Shown: positions 1 to 9,381 of the stretch, in pieces
Layout: each line of letters begins with the position of its first letter
How positions within the stretch are numbered: position 1 is the stretch's first letter
From: Croceitalea sp947503285
GTDB lineage: Bacteria; Bacteroidota; Bacteroidia; Flavobacteriales; Flavobacteriaceae
Assembly (NCBI RefSeq): GCF_036985505.1
Contig: NZ_BTGQ01000002.1
Location: 62,001-126,000, forward strand
Direction of reading: 5' to 3'
Length of the DNA stretch: 64,000 nt
Notes under the pieces: model-generated
The model's input: the letters and a program-made list of their open reading frames with translations, nothing else
Databases searched by the model: none
What the model was told of the DNA's origin: nothing
Translations under genes and position numbers: made by a program

Positions 1-351
1 CCATTGATGCTCATCACCAAAGTATAGCGCAATATTCTGATGCCTGTTTTCATCGGAAACTTCACGGACCCAGCCCGCTTTTTGTCTCACCAAATCTTCA
101 TATACGTCACAAATCGCCACCACTTCGGTATTCGGCAAAGCTGCCAAAAACTTCAGATGATCTCCGCCCCTAGCCCCTACACCAATAAAAGCCGCCCTTA
201 CCTGCTCCAATTTGGGTGCTGCATAATCACCCATGTATCTGGCATTGAAAGAACGTTCTTTTCTGGCACTCATATAATTCGGCACTATGGAAACCGCTGC
301 CGCTGAAAGCGAGGTCTTTTTTAAAAAGTTACGTCGATTTAATTTTTTCAT
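1..351 (-). CDS. Gfo/Idh/MocA-family oxidoreductase, Tat-exported (N-terminal part)
   Basis: Only the first 117 codons lie in the window; the gene runs off the left edge. It opens with a twin-arginine signal (RRNFLKK at residues 5-11, then a hydrophobic AAAVSIV stretch), so the protein is probably folded with its cofactor before Tat export. A Rossmann nucleotide-binding start follows (AFIGVGARGGDH, then VVAICD), typical of NAD(P)-dependent sugar oxidoreductases. The GARGGDHL form resembles the GH109 branch, whose members use NAD+ to hydrolyse glycosides, but the catalytic half is missing, so the substrate is open. It lies 34 bp downstream of the FdhF-like gene on the same strand and could be co-transcribed with it. 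Confidence 0.8.
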   Translation of the reverse strand, partial: MKKLNRRNFLKKTSLSAAAVSIVPNYMSARKERSFNARYMGDYAAPKLEQVRAAFIGVGARGGDHLKFLAALPNTEVVAICDVYEDLVRQKAGWVREVSDENRHQNIALYFGDEHQW

Positions 352-385
352 GGTGTAGTTTTAAAAAAGGTGGTATCCTTCTAAT

Positions 386-2686
386 TTAACGATGGGGAAT
401 AACCTTTACGATAATGGATTTACTAACAGGCGTGTTGCTTTTTCGAGCAAACTCATCAATCGGCACTAAAACATTGGTTTCAGGGAAATAGGCTGCCAAA
501 TTTCCTGAAGGGATATTATAAGGAATCACCTTAAATTTCTCCGCTCTACGCACAACGCCATGATAATTTGAAACCAAATCCATGACCTGTTGGTTCTTGA
601 TGCCCTTTACCCTCATATCATCAGGATTCATAAAAACAATCCGTCTTTCCCCATAAATACCCCTATACCTATCGTTCATATCATAGATAGTCGTATTGAA
701 CTGATCATGACTTCGAATGGTCATTAAGACGAATTCATCTGCTTCGGGGCTATGCTCCGCTAATTTACAAACGGAGAATTGCGCACGACCATTTGGCAGT
801 TTTGAAAAATCAGCTTCCCGAGCGTTATTGGGTAAATAAAAGCCCGACCCTTTTGAACGTTTTGAATAATTTTCATAGCCCTCATAGACCTCTGAGATCT
901 TACTTCGAATTAGGTCATAATCTTCCCCTAATGATAACCAATTCACATTATGCTTACCTTTAAAATAGGCGTTGGCCATTTCACCTACAATGCTTGGTTC
1001 ACTTTTTAATGATGCGCTGATAGGGACCCTACCCCCAGAGCTCTGGTGAACTTTGCCCATACTATTCTCAACGGTTACGAACCTACGTTTACCATTTATC
1101 CCGTCCAATTCCGTTCTACCTAAAGTAGGAAGAATAAGTGCTGTTTTACCCGTAATTAAATGCCCTCTATTCAATTTGGTACTTATAGCTACGGTCAAAT
1201 CGCAGTTCTGTAATGCCTTAGCCGTATAATTGGTATCTGATGCGGCGGAAACAAAATTGCCACCTAGAGCTATAAACACCTTGGCTTTACCCTCATACAT
1301 TGCTTTTATACAATGCACGGTATCAAGACCTTCTTTTTCTGGTGCATCAAAATCAAAAACCTTTTTCAAAGCGTTGTTCAAAGGTTTGGACACATGATGC
1401 ATGATACCGACGCTTCTATCACCTTGAACGTTACTATGCCCACGTACCGGACACGTGCCGGCCCCTTTTTTGCCGATACTACCTTTTAACAATAGTAAAT
1501 TGACGCATTCCTTGATGTTATCCACTCCGTTCTTATGCTGGGTCAAGCCCATTGCCCAGCAAATGATAATCCTATTTTTGGTAGCCAGTAGTTCAACAGC
1601 TTCGTCGACTTTTTCAGAGGCTACTCCAGACAGTGCCAATAATCCTTCATCAGTATGGCTGTCTAAATCATCGAGTAATGCCTCATATCCTGCTGTTTTA
1701 TTTTGTATAAAATCTTGATCAAATACAGCAAATCCGTTACGCTCTTTCTCTAATAATCGTTTTATCAACAGTTTTAATAAGGCGACATCTTGATTGATCT
1801 TGACTTGAAGGAAAATGTCGGTCAAGACGGTACCGGTTCCGATGATTCCATCAATTTTTTGTGGATTTTTAAATCGTACCAAACCAGCTTCCTCTAAGGG
1901 GTTTACGGTTATAATTTTCCCGCCGTTCTTTTTACACCGTTCCAAGGCCGAAAGCATTCGAGGGTGATTGGTACCCGGGTTTTGTCCAATTACCATGACC
2001 ACTTCGGCCTCGTGCAAATCATCTAAAGTCACCGATCCTTTGCCAATTCCCAAAGTCTCACTCAGTCCTACCCCGCTAGACTCATGACACATATTAGAGC
2101 AATCGGGCATGTTATTGGTGCCAAAAGCGCGTACAAAAAGCCCGTACAAAAAAGCGGCTTCATTACTTGAACGGCCTGAGGTGTAAAACACGGCTTCATC
2201 TGGTGAATTTAGTTTACGTAGTTCTTCTGCTATTAACTTAAAAGCATTGGACCATGTAATGGGTTTATAGTGAACGGAATCTGATCTAAGAAGCATCGGT
2301 TCGGTCAATCGACCGCTCTTACCGATTTCGAAATCAGACCATCGAGATAATTCTTCTACGGAGTGTCGCTCAAAGAATGCCGCGTCAGCTCGTTCAGGGC
2401 TTGTTTCTTCTGCAATAGCCTTTGCACCATTCTCACAATATTCACCTAATTTAGAAGGGGTTTCAGGATCGGGCCAAGCGCAGCCCGGGCAATCAAAACC
2501 TTCTTTTTGATTCATTGCACTAAGGGTAACCAAAGATTTGAACAATCCCGTTTCTTTGTTTAAATGTGCAATTGTTTTTTTAATAGCTGTTGCACCAGCT
2601 GCATATTCAGCCGGCTCCGTAACTTTCAAGTTGGCAAATTGAATAGTACCCGTAGTTGAAATAGTACGTCTAGTTTTTTTTTCCAT
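386..2686 (-). CDS. FdhF/YdeP-type molybdopterin oxidoreductase
   Basis: This 766-aa protein belongs to the molybdopterin/[4Fe-4S] oxidoreductases related to formate dehydrogenase alpha chains and E. coli YdeP. Visible signs are a CPGC motif at about residues 66-69 with a further Cys at about 83, an MCHESS segment near residue 200 that would supply the Mo/W-ligating Cys, and NPGTNHPRM and CPVRGHSNVQGDR segments typical of the bis-MGD binding domains. The C-terminal dinucleotide-binding domain contains the TIRSHDQFNTT motif. It has no signal peptide, so it is probably cytoplasmic. YdeP-type proteins are not proven formate dehydrogenases; the substrate is unknown. It is the last or second-last gene of a minus-strand run with a hydrolase and an MBL protein, 40 bp after the former. 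Confidence 0.85.
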   Translation of the reverse strand: MEKKTRRTISTTGTIQFANLKVTEPAEYAAGATAIKKTIAHLNKETGLFKSLVTLSAMNQKEGFDCPGCAWPDPETPSKLGEYCENGAKAIAEETSPERADAAFFERHSVEELSRWSDFEIGKSGRLTEPMLLRSDSVHYKPITWSNAFKLIAEELRKLNSPDEAVFYTSGRSSNEAAFLYGLFVRAFGTNNMPDCSNMCHESSGVGLSETLGIGKGSVTLDDLHEAEVVMVIGQNPGTNHPRMLSALERCKKNGGKIITVNPLEEAGLVRFKNPQKIDGIIGTGTVLTDIFLQVKINQDVALLKLLIKRLLEKERNGFAVFDQDFIQNKTAGYEALLDDLDSHTDEGLLALSGVASEKVDEAVELLATKNRIIICWAMGLTQHKNGVDNIKECVNLLLLKGSIGKKGAGTCPVRGHSNVQGDRSVGIMHHVSKPLNNALKKVFDFDAPEKEGLDTVHCIKAMYEGKAKVFIALGGNFVSAASDTNYTAKALQNCDLTVAISTKLNRGHLITGKTALILPTLGRTELDGINGKRRFVTVENSMGKVHQSSGGRVPISASLKSEPSIVGEMANAYFKGKHNVNWLSLGEDYDLIRSKISEVYEGYENYSKRSKGSGFYLPNNAREADFSKLPNGRAQFSVCKLAEHSPEADEFVLMTIRSHDQFNTTIYDMNDRYRGIYGERRIVFMNPDDMRVKGIKNQQVMDLVSNYHGVVRRAEKFKVIPYNIPSGNLAAYFPETNVLVPIDEFARKSNTPVSKSIIVKVIPHR

Positions 2687-2726
2687 AGCTATACAAAATG
2701 ACTGTAACCTTAGTTCTACCTAAAAA

Positions 2727-3611
2727 TTAAACCAATTTTTTTTTAAAAAATTCAATGGTACGCTTCCAGGCAAGTTCGGCAGCTTCTTTGTTGTATCGTG
2801 CAGTAGTATTATTATGAAACCCGTGGTTCACCTCAGGGTATACGAATACTTGGTATTCTTTACCCTCAGCCTTAAGACTTTCCTCATAAGCTGGCCATCC
2901 TGCGTTCACGCGTTTATCCAAACCTGCAAATTGAAGCAGTAACGGTGCTTTTATCTTGGCAATGTTTTCTTTGGGTTGCCCTCCATAAAAAGGAACTGCT
3001 GCCTTTAAATCTTCAACTTGTGTCGCCATCATATTGGCAATCCATCCCCCAAAACAAAAACCTACTACCCCAATTTTACCGTTACAATCTTCATGATTCT
3101 TTAGATACCCAAAAGCAGCAATAAAATCTTCAAGCATCTTATTACGATTACGTTTTCTTTGCATCGCCCGTCCTTCATCATCAGTGCCGGGATAGCCCCC
3201 TAATGGGGTCAACGCATCGGGGGCTATAGTAATAAAACCTTCTAAAGCAGCCCTTCTTGCAGTATCTTCAATATATGGATTTAAACCCCTGTTCTCATGT
3301 ACCACTACAATACCCCCTAGTTTATCTTCGAACGTTTTTGGTTTTGATAGTAGTGCTTTGATTTCACCTCCCCCTTTCCCTGAATTATAGGTGATAAATT
3401 CTGAATCAAGTTTAGGATCTTTTGGATCCACCAACATGGTATTGGTGTAGTTGGGCATCATAAAGCTCAATAAACTTGGTAAGGTAAAGCCACCTATGGT
3501 ATATAAGGACAGTTTTTCTATAAATTCCCTTCGTTGAATTTTATTATGGGCATAATCATCATAGAGGTCAAATACCTCTTGTGGGATGTCTTCTTTTTTC
3601 AATTGCTTCAT
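2727..3611 (-). CDS. Dienelactone hydrolase family protein
   Basis: This alpha/beta-hydrolase has 294 aa from the ATG at 3611. A longer frame reading from 3692 would overlap the upstream gene by 71 bases and is unlikely. The dienelactone hydrolase triad is visible: Cys186 in GFCFGGW, Asp232 in FAGLDKRV and His263 in VNHGFHN, with the conserved HENRG loop at 105-109. The first 55 residues are an extension with an embedded twin-arginine-like motif (QRREFIEK at 26-33) followed by a hydrophobic segment, so it may be exported or membrane-anchored; this is common in Bacteroidota homologues. It starts 10 bp after the MBL gene, so the two are very probably one operon. The natural substrate is unknown. 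Confidence 0.85.
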   Translation of the reverse strand: MKQLKKEDIPQEVFDLYDDYAHNKIQRREFIEKLSLYTIGGFTLPSLLSFMMPNYTNTMLVDPKDPKLDSEFITYNSGKGGGEIKALLSKPKTFEDKLGGIVVVHENRGLNPYIEDTARRAALEGFITIAPDALTPLGGYPGTDDEGRAMQRKRNRNKMLEDFIAAFGYLKNHEDCNGKIGVVGFCFGGWIANMMATQVEDLKAAVPFYGGQPKENIAKIKAPLLLQFAGLDKRVNAGWPAYEESLKAEGKEYQVFVYPEVNHGFHNNTTARYNKEAAELAWKRTIEFFKKKLV

Positions 3612-3621
3612 GATAAAGGAT

Positions 3622-4506
3622 TTAGTCTGCAGATTTGTAAATAAACTCGATGATTCGATCGGCATTGATAAATCCCTGACCGTGGGTGGCATCCCATTCT
3701 TTTGAAAGCCCCAGTTTTTGCACCTGTTCTAAAGAATTTCCTTCATCCCTAGCTTTCTTTACCCGTTCGCGCAGTGTAGTTATTATCGCAGCATAGCTTT
3801 TCAAATCATCTTTAGAGGCCAACCGACCATGACCTGGAATTATCTTAGTATTGTCATCGACCATACCCAATGCCATAGTTACATTACTGATAAGACCATC
3901 GATATCACCACCCGAGTTCAAATCGATATAAGGGTAACGACCTACAAAAAAATTATCACCCATGTGGAGCACATTGTCTTCAAGAAAATAATAATAGGAA
4001 TCCCCATCGGTATGGGCATCGTTTACATGCATGGCATGCATGGTGTTACCATTATCTAAATACAAGGTCATTTTTTCGTTGAAGGTGATTACTGGCCATG
4101 CTGAACCTGGAGACGGCTCAGCGATCCGTCCACCACCGCGGTCTTGTTTTGTAGACATGCGCTTGCGCACATTTTCATGGGCAATGATAATCGCCCCCTG
4201 TTTTGCCATGTTTTCATTACCACCAGTATGATCGCCATGCCAATGTGTGTTCAAAACCCATTTGATAGGTTTGTCGGTAAGGGTTTGGATATGGGAAACT
4301 ATTTTCTCTGATAGCGGACCAAACTGATCATCAATCAAATAGGCATTTTCAGCACCAATGGCTAGGCCCATATTACCGCCTGCCCCGAAAAGCACATAAA
4401 TATTTTCAGATAACTTCTCAGAAGTAATTTCGACAGTACTCCAATCTCTTTGTGAGAATGAGCTGAAGCCAACAAATGCGATGACTAATGGGATTAACTT
4501 TTTCAT
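3622..4506 (-). CDS. Secreted metallo-beta-lactamase-fold hydrolase
   Basis: This 294-aa protein has a Sec signal peptide ending near residue 19 (FSSFSQ). The MBL zinc motif HWHGDH is at residues 88-93, followed by the HTDGD segment and a late IPGHG histidine, so a dinuclear metal site is likely. The GAGGNMGLAIGAE opening is typical of the periplasmic MBL proteins that are often labelled cyclase or quinoprotein-relay-like. A real beta-lactamase activity cannot be read from the sequence. It is 10 bp upstream of the dienelactone hydrolase gene and 50 bp downstream of the PepSY gene, all on the same strand, which suggests joint handling of an extracytoplasmic ester or lactone. Confidence 0.85.
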   Translation of the reverse strand: MKKLIPLVIAFVGFSSFSQRDWSTVEITSEKLSENIYVLFGAGGNMGLAIGAENAYLIDDQFGPLSEKIVSHIQTLTDKPIKWVLNTHWHGDHTGGNENMAKQGAIIIAHENVRKRMSTKQDRGGGRIAEPSPGSAWPVITFNEKMTLYLDNGNTMHAMHVNDAHTDGDSYYYFLEDNVLHMGDNFFVGRYPYIDLNSGGDIDGLISNVTMALGMVDDNTKIIPGHGRLASKDDLKSYAAIITTLRERVKKARDEGNSLEQVQKLGLSKEWDATHGQGFINADRIIEFIYKSAD

Positions 4507-4556
4507 TTCTATAGTTAAAAGTTCTACCCCAGTAAGTTACGGATTTCGAGTTTATT

Positions 4557-5072
4557 TCAAACCAAAAGTAAAATAAGTGTCAATACTACTCCGGCCGCGG
4601 CAAAATACATTCCCTTTTTGAAGATTGTCGTATTTGGTAAAAACATCCAAAACGAAGATATCACGAAGAATAAAAGGGCGCCACCAAAGAACATATTCAG
4701 AAAATATAATGGGTCTGAAGATTTGGCCTTGTGCAAATGGGTCATCTTATCTAAAACAAGGGGTAAGCGTTTAGTGGTGTAACTGACCTCTCCTGTTTGG
4801 GTATTGTAGGAGCCTCCTTTAAAAGTGGCAATACCATCGGATACCTCACTGAATTTTAAGCGCTTTATCTTGATTTCCTTACCAAGTTGTTCCGCATTTA
4901 AATTGGCGGCAACTTGTTTTTCATTCAGAATCTCCTTTTTCAAAAAATCGGTATCGCGAAAAATCAAAACGACACCACTTAGGGCATAAACTGCCATAAT
5001 CCCCGCTAAAAAGAAACCTAAATACCTGTGATAGATTCGCATTTTATTGGACACTTCCCTCTGCTTTGACAT
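4557..5072 (-). CDS. PepSY-domain membrane protein
   Basis: The product has 171 aa. It has one N-terminal helix (YLGFFLAGIMAVYALSGVV) preceded by the MRIYHRY motif seen in PepSY-associated TM proteins, a soluble middle of about 75 residues, and two C-terminal hydrophobic helices. PepSY TM proteins are often linked to periplasmic redox or iron systems, but this one lacks the extra helices of the ferric reductase-like forms. It is the first gene of the minus-strand run MBL, hydrolase, FdhF-like. The start at 5072 is an ATG; a second ATG eleven codons in (MRIYHRY) is also possible. Confidence 0.75.
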   Translation of the reverse strand: MSKQREVSNKMRIYHRYLGFFLAGIMAVYALSGVVLIFRDTDFLKKEILNEKQVAANLNAEQLGKEIKIKRLKFSEVSDGIATFKGGSYNTQTGEVSYTTKRLPLVLDKMTHLHKAKSSDPLYFLNMFFGGALLFFVISSFWMFLPNTTIFKKGMYFAAAGVVLTLILLLV

Positions 5073-5166
5073 TATTTAGATTGATTTCAAACAAAGAAAA
5101 GTAATATCCATTTTACATCCTAGTTTTTGCCTAAAAACTATCTATAAATTCCGATTTAATTTGATG

Positions 5167-5174
5167 TAGTTTTG
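5167..5174 (+). promoter_or_regulatory. Candidate -7 promoter box
   Basis: TAGTTTTG fits the Bacteroidota TAnnTTTG box and lies 18 bp before the GTG start of the EamA gene. No TTG -33 element is visible at the usual spacing, so the call rests on one box only. Confidence 0.35.
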
Positions 5175-5192
5175 TTGCTTGAAAACGATTAG

Positions 5193-6023
5193 GTGAGAAA
5201 AGCGCTTCTATTTATGCTTATCAGTACGGCATCTTTCTCATTGATGAATGCCTTCATCAAATATTTGGAACACATACCCGGGTTTCAATTGGTTTTTTTC
5301 AGATCGGTAACTTCGTTTTTTTTCGCTACTTCATACCTCATAAAGAACAACATAAAATTGATGGGAAACCAGCGAAGGCTTTTATCATTAAGAGCGGTGG
5401 CCGGATTGATCTCAATGAGCCTCTTTTTCATTTCTTTTAAGTATTTGTCTATCGGTACCGCAGTCTCCCTCAGGTATATCGCTCCTATCTTCGGGGCCAT
5501 TTTTGCCGTTTTTTTACTCAAAGAAAGACTTAAACCCATACAGGTGCCCTTCTTTTTGGTAGCCTTTTCTGGAGTTATCATGTTAAAGGGCTTTGATGAC
5601 ACTATCGATAATAATGGAATGACATTGGTGCTTATGGCATCGGTCTTTACCGGACTGGTTTATGTACTGATCCGAAAAATCGGAAAAGGCGACCACCCGG
5701 TAGTCGTGGTCAATTACTTCATGTTCTTATCAACCCTTGTAGGCGGTATCATCAGTATTTTTATATGGGTACAACCCAAAGAATGGGATTGGTTATTACT
5801 CTTAAGCCTAGGCGTATTTGGCTATTTTGGTCAGGTGTATATGACCAAGGCTTTTCAATCGGCGCCAACCAATGTGGTCGCCCCCATAAAATATACTGAA
5901 GTCGTTTTCACCATTGGTATTGGCATTTTTTGGTTTGGTGATACTTATACCCTACTCAGTTTTCTCGGGCTCTTTTTAATTATTGGAGGCTTGGTAGCAA
6001 ATACTTTGGTTAAGAAGAACTAG
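5193..6023 (+). CDS. EamA/DMT-family transporter
   Basis: This 276-aa integral membrane protein has about ten hydrophobic helices arranged as two EamA repeats of five. The first contains the SLMNAFIKYL and FFRSVTSFF segments, and the second the APIKYTEVVF segment just before the last helices. The family exports small metabolites; the substrate cannot be read from the sequence. The start codon is GTG at 5193. It is single-gene and convergent with the following pseudogene: the two stop codons share the palindrome CTAG at 6020-6023. Confidence 0.85.
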   Translation: MRKALLFMLISTASFSLMNAFIKYLEHIPGFQLVFFRSVTSFFFATSYLIKNNIKLMGNQRRLLSLRAVAGLISMSLFFISFKYLSIGTAVSLRYIAPIFGAIFAVFLLKERLKPIQVPFFLVAFSGVIMLKGFDDTIDNNGMTLVLMASVFTGLVYVLIRKIGKGDHPVVVVNYFMFLSTLVGGIISIFIWVQPKEWDWLLLLSLGVFGYFGQVYMTKAFQSAPTNVVAPIKYTEVVFTIGIGIFWFGDTYTLLSFLGLFLIIGGLVANTLVKKN

Positions 6024-6742
6024 TCATTTTCAAAATAATCATCCAAATTGATGTCTTCTGAGTAAGAGAAGCTTTCCAAAAGCTCACCTTTTTGACTGAC
6101 CACCAAGGTTTTAGGAAATCTTCTAATCCCAAACTTTTCGACAAAGTTTCGAGCATTTGCCACCGGCATAAAATTGGATTCCTTATAATTAAAAATGGTA
6201 TTGATCATTTGTTTGCTACCGTCAAACAATATAAAGGCTCGAATGTGCTCTTTGTTTTTAGATGAATCAATCATTTCATCCAAGGCTTTAATTTCATGTT
6301 CTTTGTGATGAAACATATCTGGAAAAACCGCAAATCAAATTAGCACCAATTTACCTGTCAATTCATGTAAACTTATCTTTCTGTCATCAATTGTAGCAAA
6401 AGTAAATTTGTCAAAACTACTTTTTGATATACTAATATTCTGAGGACCGAATGCCTGTGCTGTTTTATCATAAAGATATTTAACCACTCTACCTTCTTCA
6501 TCATACACCTTTTCTAATAGGAATCTAGGATTTTTTTTAATCAGACTATTAACTTCATTGCCTTCTAGCTTTCTGCCACTATGCTTGTCGTATACCTTAT
6601 CATAACTAAATTCACTATCAATAAATGATTTGGAATAGCCTATACCACCTTGTTCATATTTTACTTCTTGAGCGAGTCCTGAATAAAAGAACATTCCAAG
6701 AACTATAAAGTTTATTTGAAATGTAATATTTAAATTTTTCAT
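6020..6742 (-). pseudogene. Thioredoxin-like (redoxin/TlpA-type) protein interrupted by an in-frame TGA
   Basis: Two same-frame pieces are separated only by one TGA (6335-6337) and six sense codons. The upstream piece of 135 codons has a signal peptide ending near GLAQ and the TFATIDDRKISLHELTGK lead-in that precedes the first strand of a redoxin fold. The downstream piece of 98 codons from 6316 has the late thioredoxin features (FVEKFGIRRFPKTLVV with its cis-Pro). Where relatives carry the CxxC active site this protein reads FPDMFHH, so it would be redox-inactive even if read through. The ATG overlaps the valS stop as ATGA. It could be a recent pseudogene of an already degenerate thioredoxin, or a sequencing error in one codon. 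Confidence 0.65.
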
Positions 6743-9381
6743 CCCAAACTTGCTAAACTTTTCTCTAAAGTCTGAATCTTAGCCTCTGCATCAGCGACTT
6801 TTTTACGTTCCATTTCGACCACTTTTGGTGGTGCATTGTTTACAAAACGCTCATTCGAAAGTTTCTTTTGAACCGACTGTAAGAAACCTTTGGTATACTT
6901 AAGTTCTTCATTGATTTTCTGAATCTCGGCATCCACATCAATTGCTCCCGCTATAGGTATAAAATATTCGTTGCTTTTTACCCTAAAACTCAAAGCTCCA
7001 TCAACAGCAGTATCCACAGTTTCAATGGTAGAAAGATTCCCCAATTTCGTAATAATGGCGTCCATTTTAGAACCTGAATCTTCACCATTTAGTTCCATTA
7101 GCTCTAAAACTTCTTTATTGGCAATGTTTTTTTCTTTTCGGATATTCCGAACCCCAGAAATTATTTCAGTAGCAAATTCAAAATCATTTAGTAGACCGCT
7201 ATCCGTCGCACCGACCTTTGGCCAATCTGCAATACAAAGCGCCTGTTCAGGGGTACGTTCAGCCATATGCTGCCAAACTTCTTCACTTAAAAAGGGCATA
7301 AATGGATGCAACAGTTTCAAATTTTCTTCAAATAAGTGTACTATCTCAACTAAGGTTTTCTTATCAATTGGTTTTTGATATTCTGGCTTTACAATCTCTA
7401 AAAACCAAGAGCAAAAATCGTCCCAAACCAATTTGTAAATGGCCATCAAAGCATCAGATATTCGATATTTACTGTAATGATCTTCTATCTCCGCCAAGGT
7501 TTGATTGAACTTCGCCCTATACCATTCAATACCCAGCTGAGCGGCCTGTGGTTGTTCAATATCAGCCACCTCCCATCCTTTTACCAGTCTAAAGGCATTC
7601 CATATTTTATTGGCAAAATTCTTTCCTTGTTGGCACAGCGCCTCGTCGAACATCAAATCGTTACCCGCTGCAGAGCTTAATAACAACCCTACACGCACCC
7701 CATCTGCACCATATTCCTCAATCAACTTTAAGGCATCTGGAGAATTGCCCAATTGCTTGGACATTTTACGGCGTTGTTTATCACGTACCAGTCCTGTTAA
7801 ATATACATTCTCATAGGGCCGTTCGTTTCTGAACTCATAACCAGCAACAATCATGCGCGCTACCCAGAAAAATAAGATATCGGGGCCGGTTACCAGATCA
7901 TTGGTAGGATAATAATAATTGACCTCTTCATTATCGGGATCTAAAATTCCACCAAAAACACTGATGGGCCATAGCCACGAAGAAAACCAAGTATCTAAAA
8001 CGTCTGAATCTTGACGTAAATCATCTGTAGTCAGAGACCTCTCGACTCCGCTCGAGATGACAGCTTGTTGTGCAAGTTCAAGCGCCTTTTCCTTTGATTC
8101 AGCTACAACAAAATCTTCTTCTCCATCGCCATAGTAATATGCGGGTATTTGCTGTCCCCACCACAATTGGCGTGAGATATTCCAATCGCGGATGTTTTCC
8201 ATCCAATGGCGGTAAGTACTCTCGAACTTTTTTGGAAACAACTTCACCTCGCCCGTTTTTAGCACAGCATCTATGGCAGGTTTGGCCAAATCTTCCATTT
8301 TTAAAAACCATTGGTCCGATAATCTTGGCTCAATAACCGCCTTGGTACGCTCTGAGGTACCGACCTTGTTGGTATGTTGCTCTGTTTTTACCAGAAAACC
8401 CTTTTCTTTCAACTCTTCGGCGATTTCTTTGCGCACTACAAAACGGTCTTTGCCCTCATAGTGCATTCCGAAGGAATTTAGACTCGCATCGTCATTGAAA
8501 ATATCGATAATCTCTAGATGGTGTTTCTCCCCCAGGGCCTTATCATTTTCGTCATGGGCAGGGGTCACCTTTAAACAACCTGTACCAAATTCCATATCTA
8601 CATAGTCGTCTTCTATAATTGGAATAACCCTGTTACAAATCGGCACAATTGCTTTTTTGCCTTTCAAATGGGCATACCTATCATCGTTCGGATTGATGCA
8701 AATGGCCGTATCACCTAAAATAGTCTCAGGTCTCGTTGTCGCAATGGTTACCTTTTCATCAGAACCTTCAATTTCATAAGACAAATAGTACAGTAATCCT
8801 TGTCTTTCTTCATAATGTACTTCTTCATCAGATAGGGTAGTTTTGGCCTCTGGATCCCAATTTACCATCCGATACCCTCTATAAATAAGGCCTTTAGCGT
8901 ATAAATCAACAAAAACCTTGATTACAGATGCTGACATATCGTCATCCATGGTGAACTTGGTACGATCCCAATCACAAGAACATCCAAGTTTTTTGAGTTG
9001 TTGTAGAATTACCCCGCCATATTCATCGGTCCAATCCCAAGCATGCTTAAGAAACTCTTCCCGAGTCAAATCGGCCTTGTTGATACCCTCTTCCTTCAAT
9101 TTAGCGACGACTTTTGCCTCCGTAGCGATGGAAGCATGGTCGGTACCAGGCACCCAACAAGCGTTTTTACCTTCTAATCGCGCCTTTCGTATCAAAACGT
9201 CTTGTATGGTGTTATTGAGCATATGCCCCATATGCAAAACCCCGGTCACATTAGGGGGCGGAATTACAATGGTATAAGGCTCCCTATCATCAGGTTTTGA
9301 ATTAAAAAACCCATGTTCCATCCAGTAGTCATACCAACGTTGTTCTACTTTACTGGAATCGTATTTTGAAGGAATCTCCAT
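6739..9381 (-). CDS. valS: Valine--tRNA ligase
   Basis: This class I aminoacyl-tRNA synthetase charges tRNA-Val. Its 880 aa run from the ATG at 9381; an upstream in-frame start at 9423 adds 14 residues that look unrelated. The signature PPPNVTG...HMGH is near residues 36-50 and KMSKQ near residue 540, separated by the CP1 editing domain (WDPEAKTTLSDEEV, TTRPETILGDTA). An anticodon-binding domain follows, and the C-terminus is the ValS coiled coil (INEELKYTKGFLQ to KIQTLEKSL). An oddity is a short palindromic repeat that is translated in frame near residue 445 (listed separately). The stop overlaps the next gene as ATGA. Confidence 0.97.
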   Translation of the reverse strand: MEIPSKYDSSKVEQRWYDYWMEHGFFNSKPDDREPYTIVIPPPNVTGVLHMGHMLNNTIQDVLIRKARLEGKNACWVPGTDHASIATEAKVVAKLKEEGINKADLTREEFLKHAWDWTDEYGGVILQQLKKLGCSCDWDRTKFTMDDDMSASVIKVFVDLYAKGLIYRGYRMVNWDPEAKTTLSDEEVHYEERQGLLYYLSYEIEGSDEKVTIATTRPETILGDTAICINPNDDRYAHLKGKKAIVPICNRVIPIIEDDYVDMEFGTGCLKVTPAHDENDKALGEKHHLEIIDIFNDDASLNSFGMHYEGKDRFVVRKEIAEELKEKGFLVKTEQHTNKVGTSERTKAVIEPRLSDQWFLKMEDLAKPAIDAVLKTGEVKLFPKKFESTYRHWMENIRDWNISRQLWWGQQIPAYYYGDGEEDFVVAESKEKALELAQQAVISSGVERSLTTDDLRQDSDVLDTWFSSWLWPISVFGGILDPDNEEVNYYYPTNDLVTGPDILFFWVARMIVAGYEFRNERPYENVYLTGLVRDKQRRKMSKQLGNSPDALKLIEEYGADGVRVGLLLSSAAGNDLMFDEALCQQGKNFANKIWNAFRLVKGWEVADIEQPQAAQLGIEWYRAKFNQTLAEIEDHYSKYRISDALMAIYKLVWDDFCSWFLEIVKPEYQKPIDKKTLVEIVHLFEENLKLLHPFMPFLSEEVWQHMAERTPEQALCIADWPKVGATDSGLLNDFEFATEIISGVRNIRKEKNIANKEVLELMELNGEDSGSKMDAIITKLGNLSTIETVDTAVDGALSFRVKSNEYFIPIAGAIDVDAEIQKINEELKYTKGFLQSVQKKLSNERFVNNAPPKVVEMERKKVADAEAKIQTLEKSLASLG
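8034..8062. repeat. Small palindromic repeat inside valS
   Basis: The core is TCTCGA-6 nt-TCGAGA (8040-8057), flanked by AGAGACC and ATGACAG. On the coding strand it is read as VISSGVERS, just before the conserved SDVLDTWF segment of ValS. A related sequence with the same left arm (TCTCGACT) and right end (AGATGAC) lies between genes at 35436-35478. I infer a dispersed intergenic repeat that landed in frame. Confidence 0.6.

Noticed and set aside
40..306. Plus-strand open frame at the left edge.
   Set aside because: It lies opposite the Gfo/Idh/MocA gene, which has a clear Tat signal and NAD fold.
6335..6337. TGA considered as a selenocysteine codon.
   Set aside because: The position is not that of a redox residue in redoxins and no Sec machinery is visible; read-through or decay is simpler.
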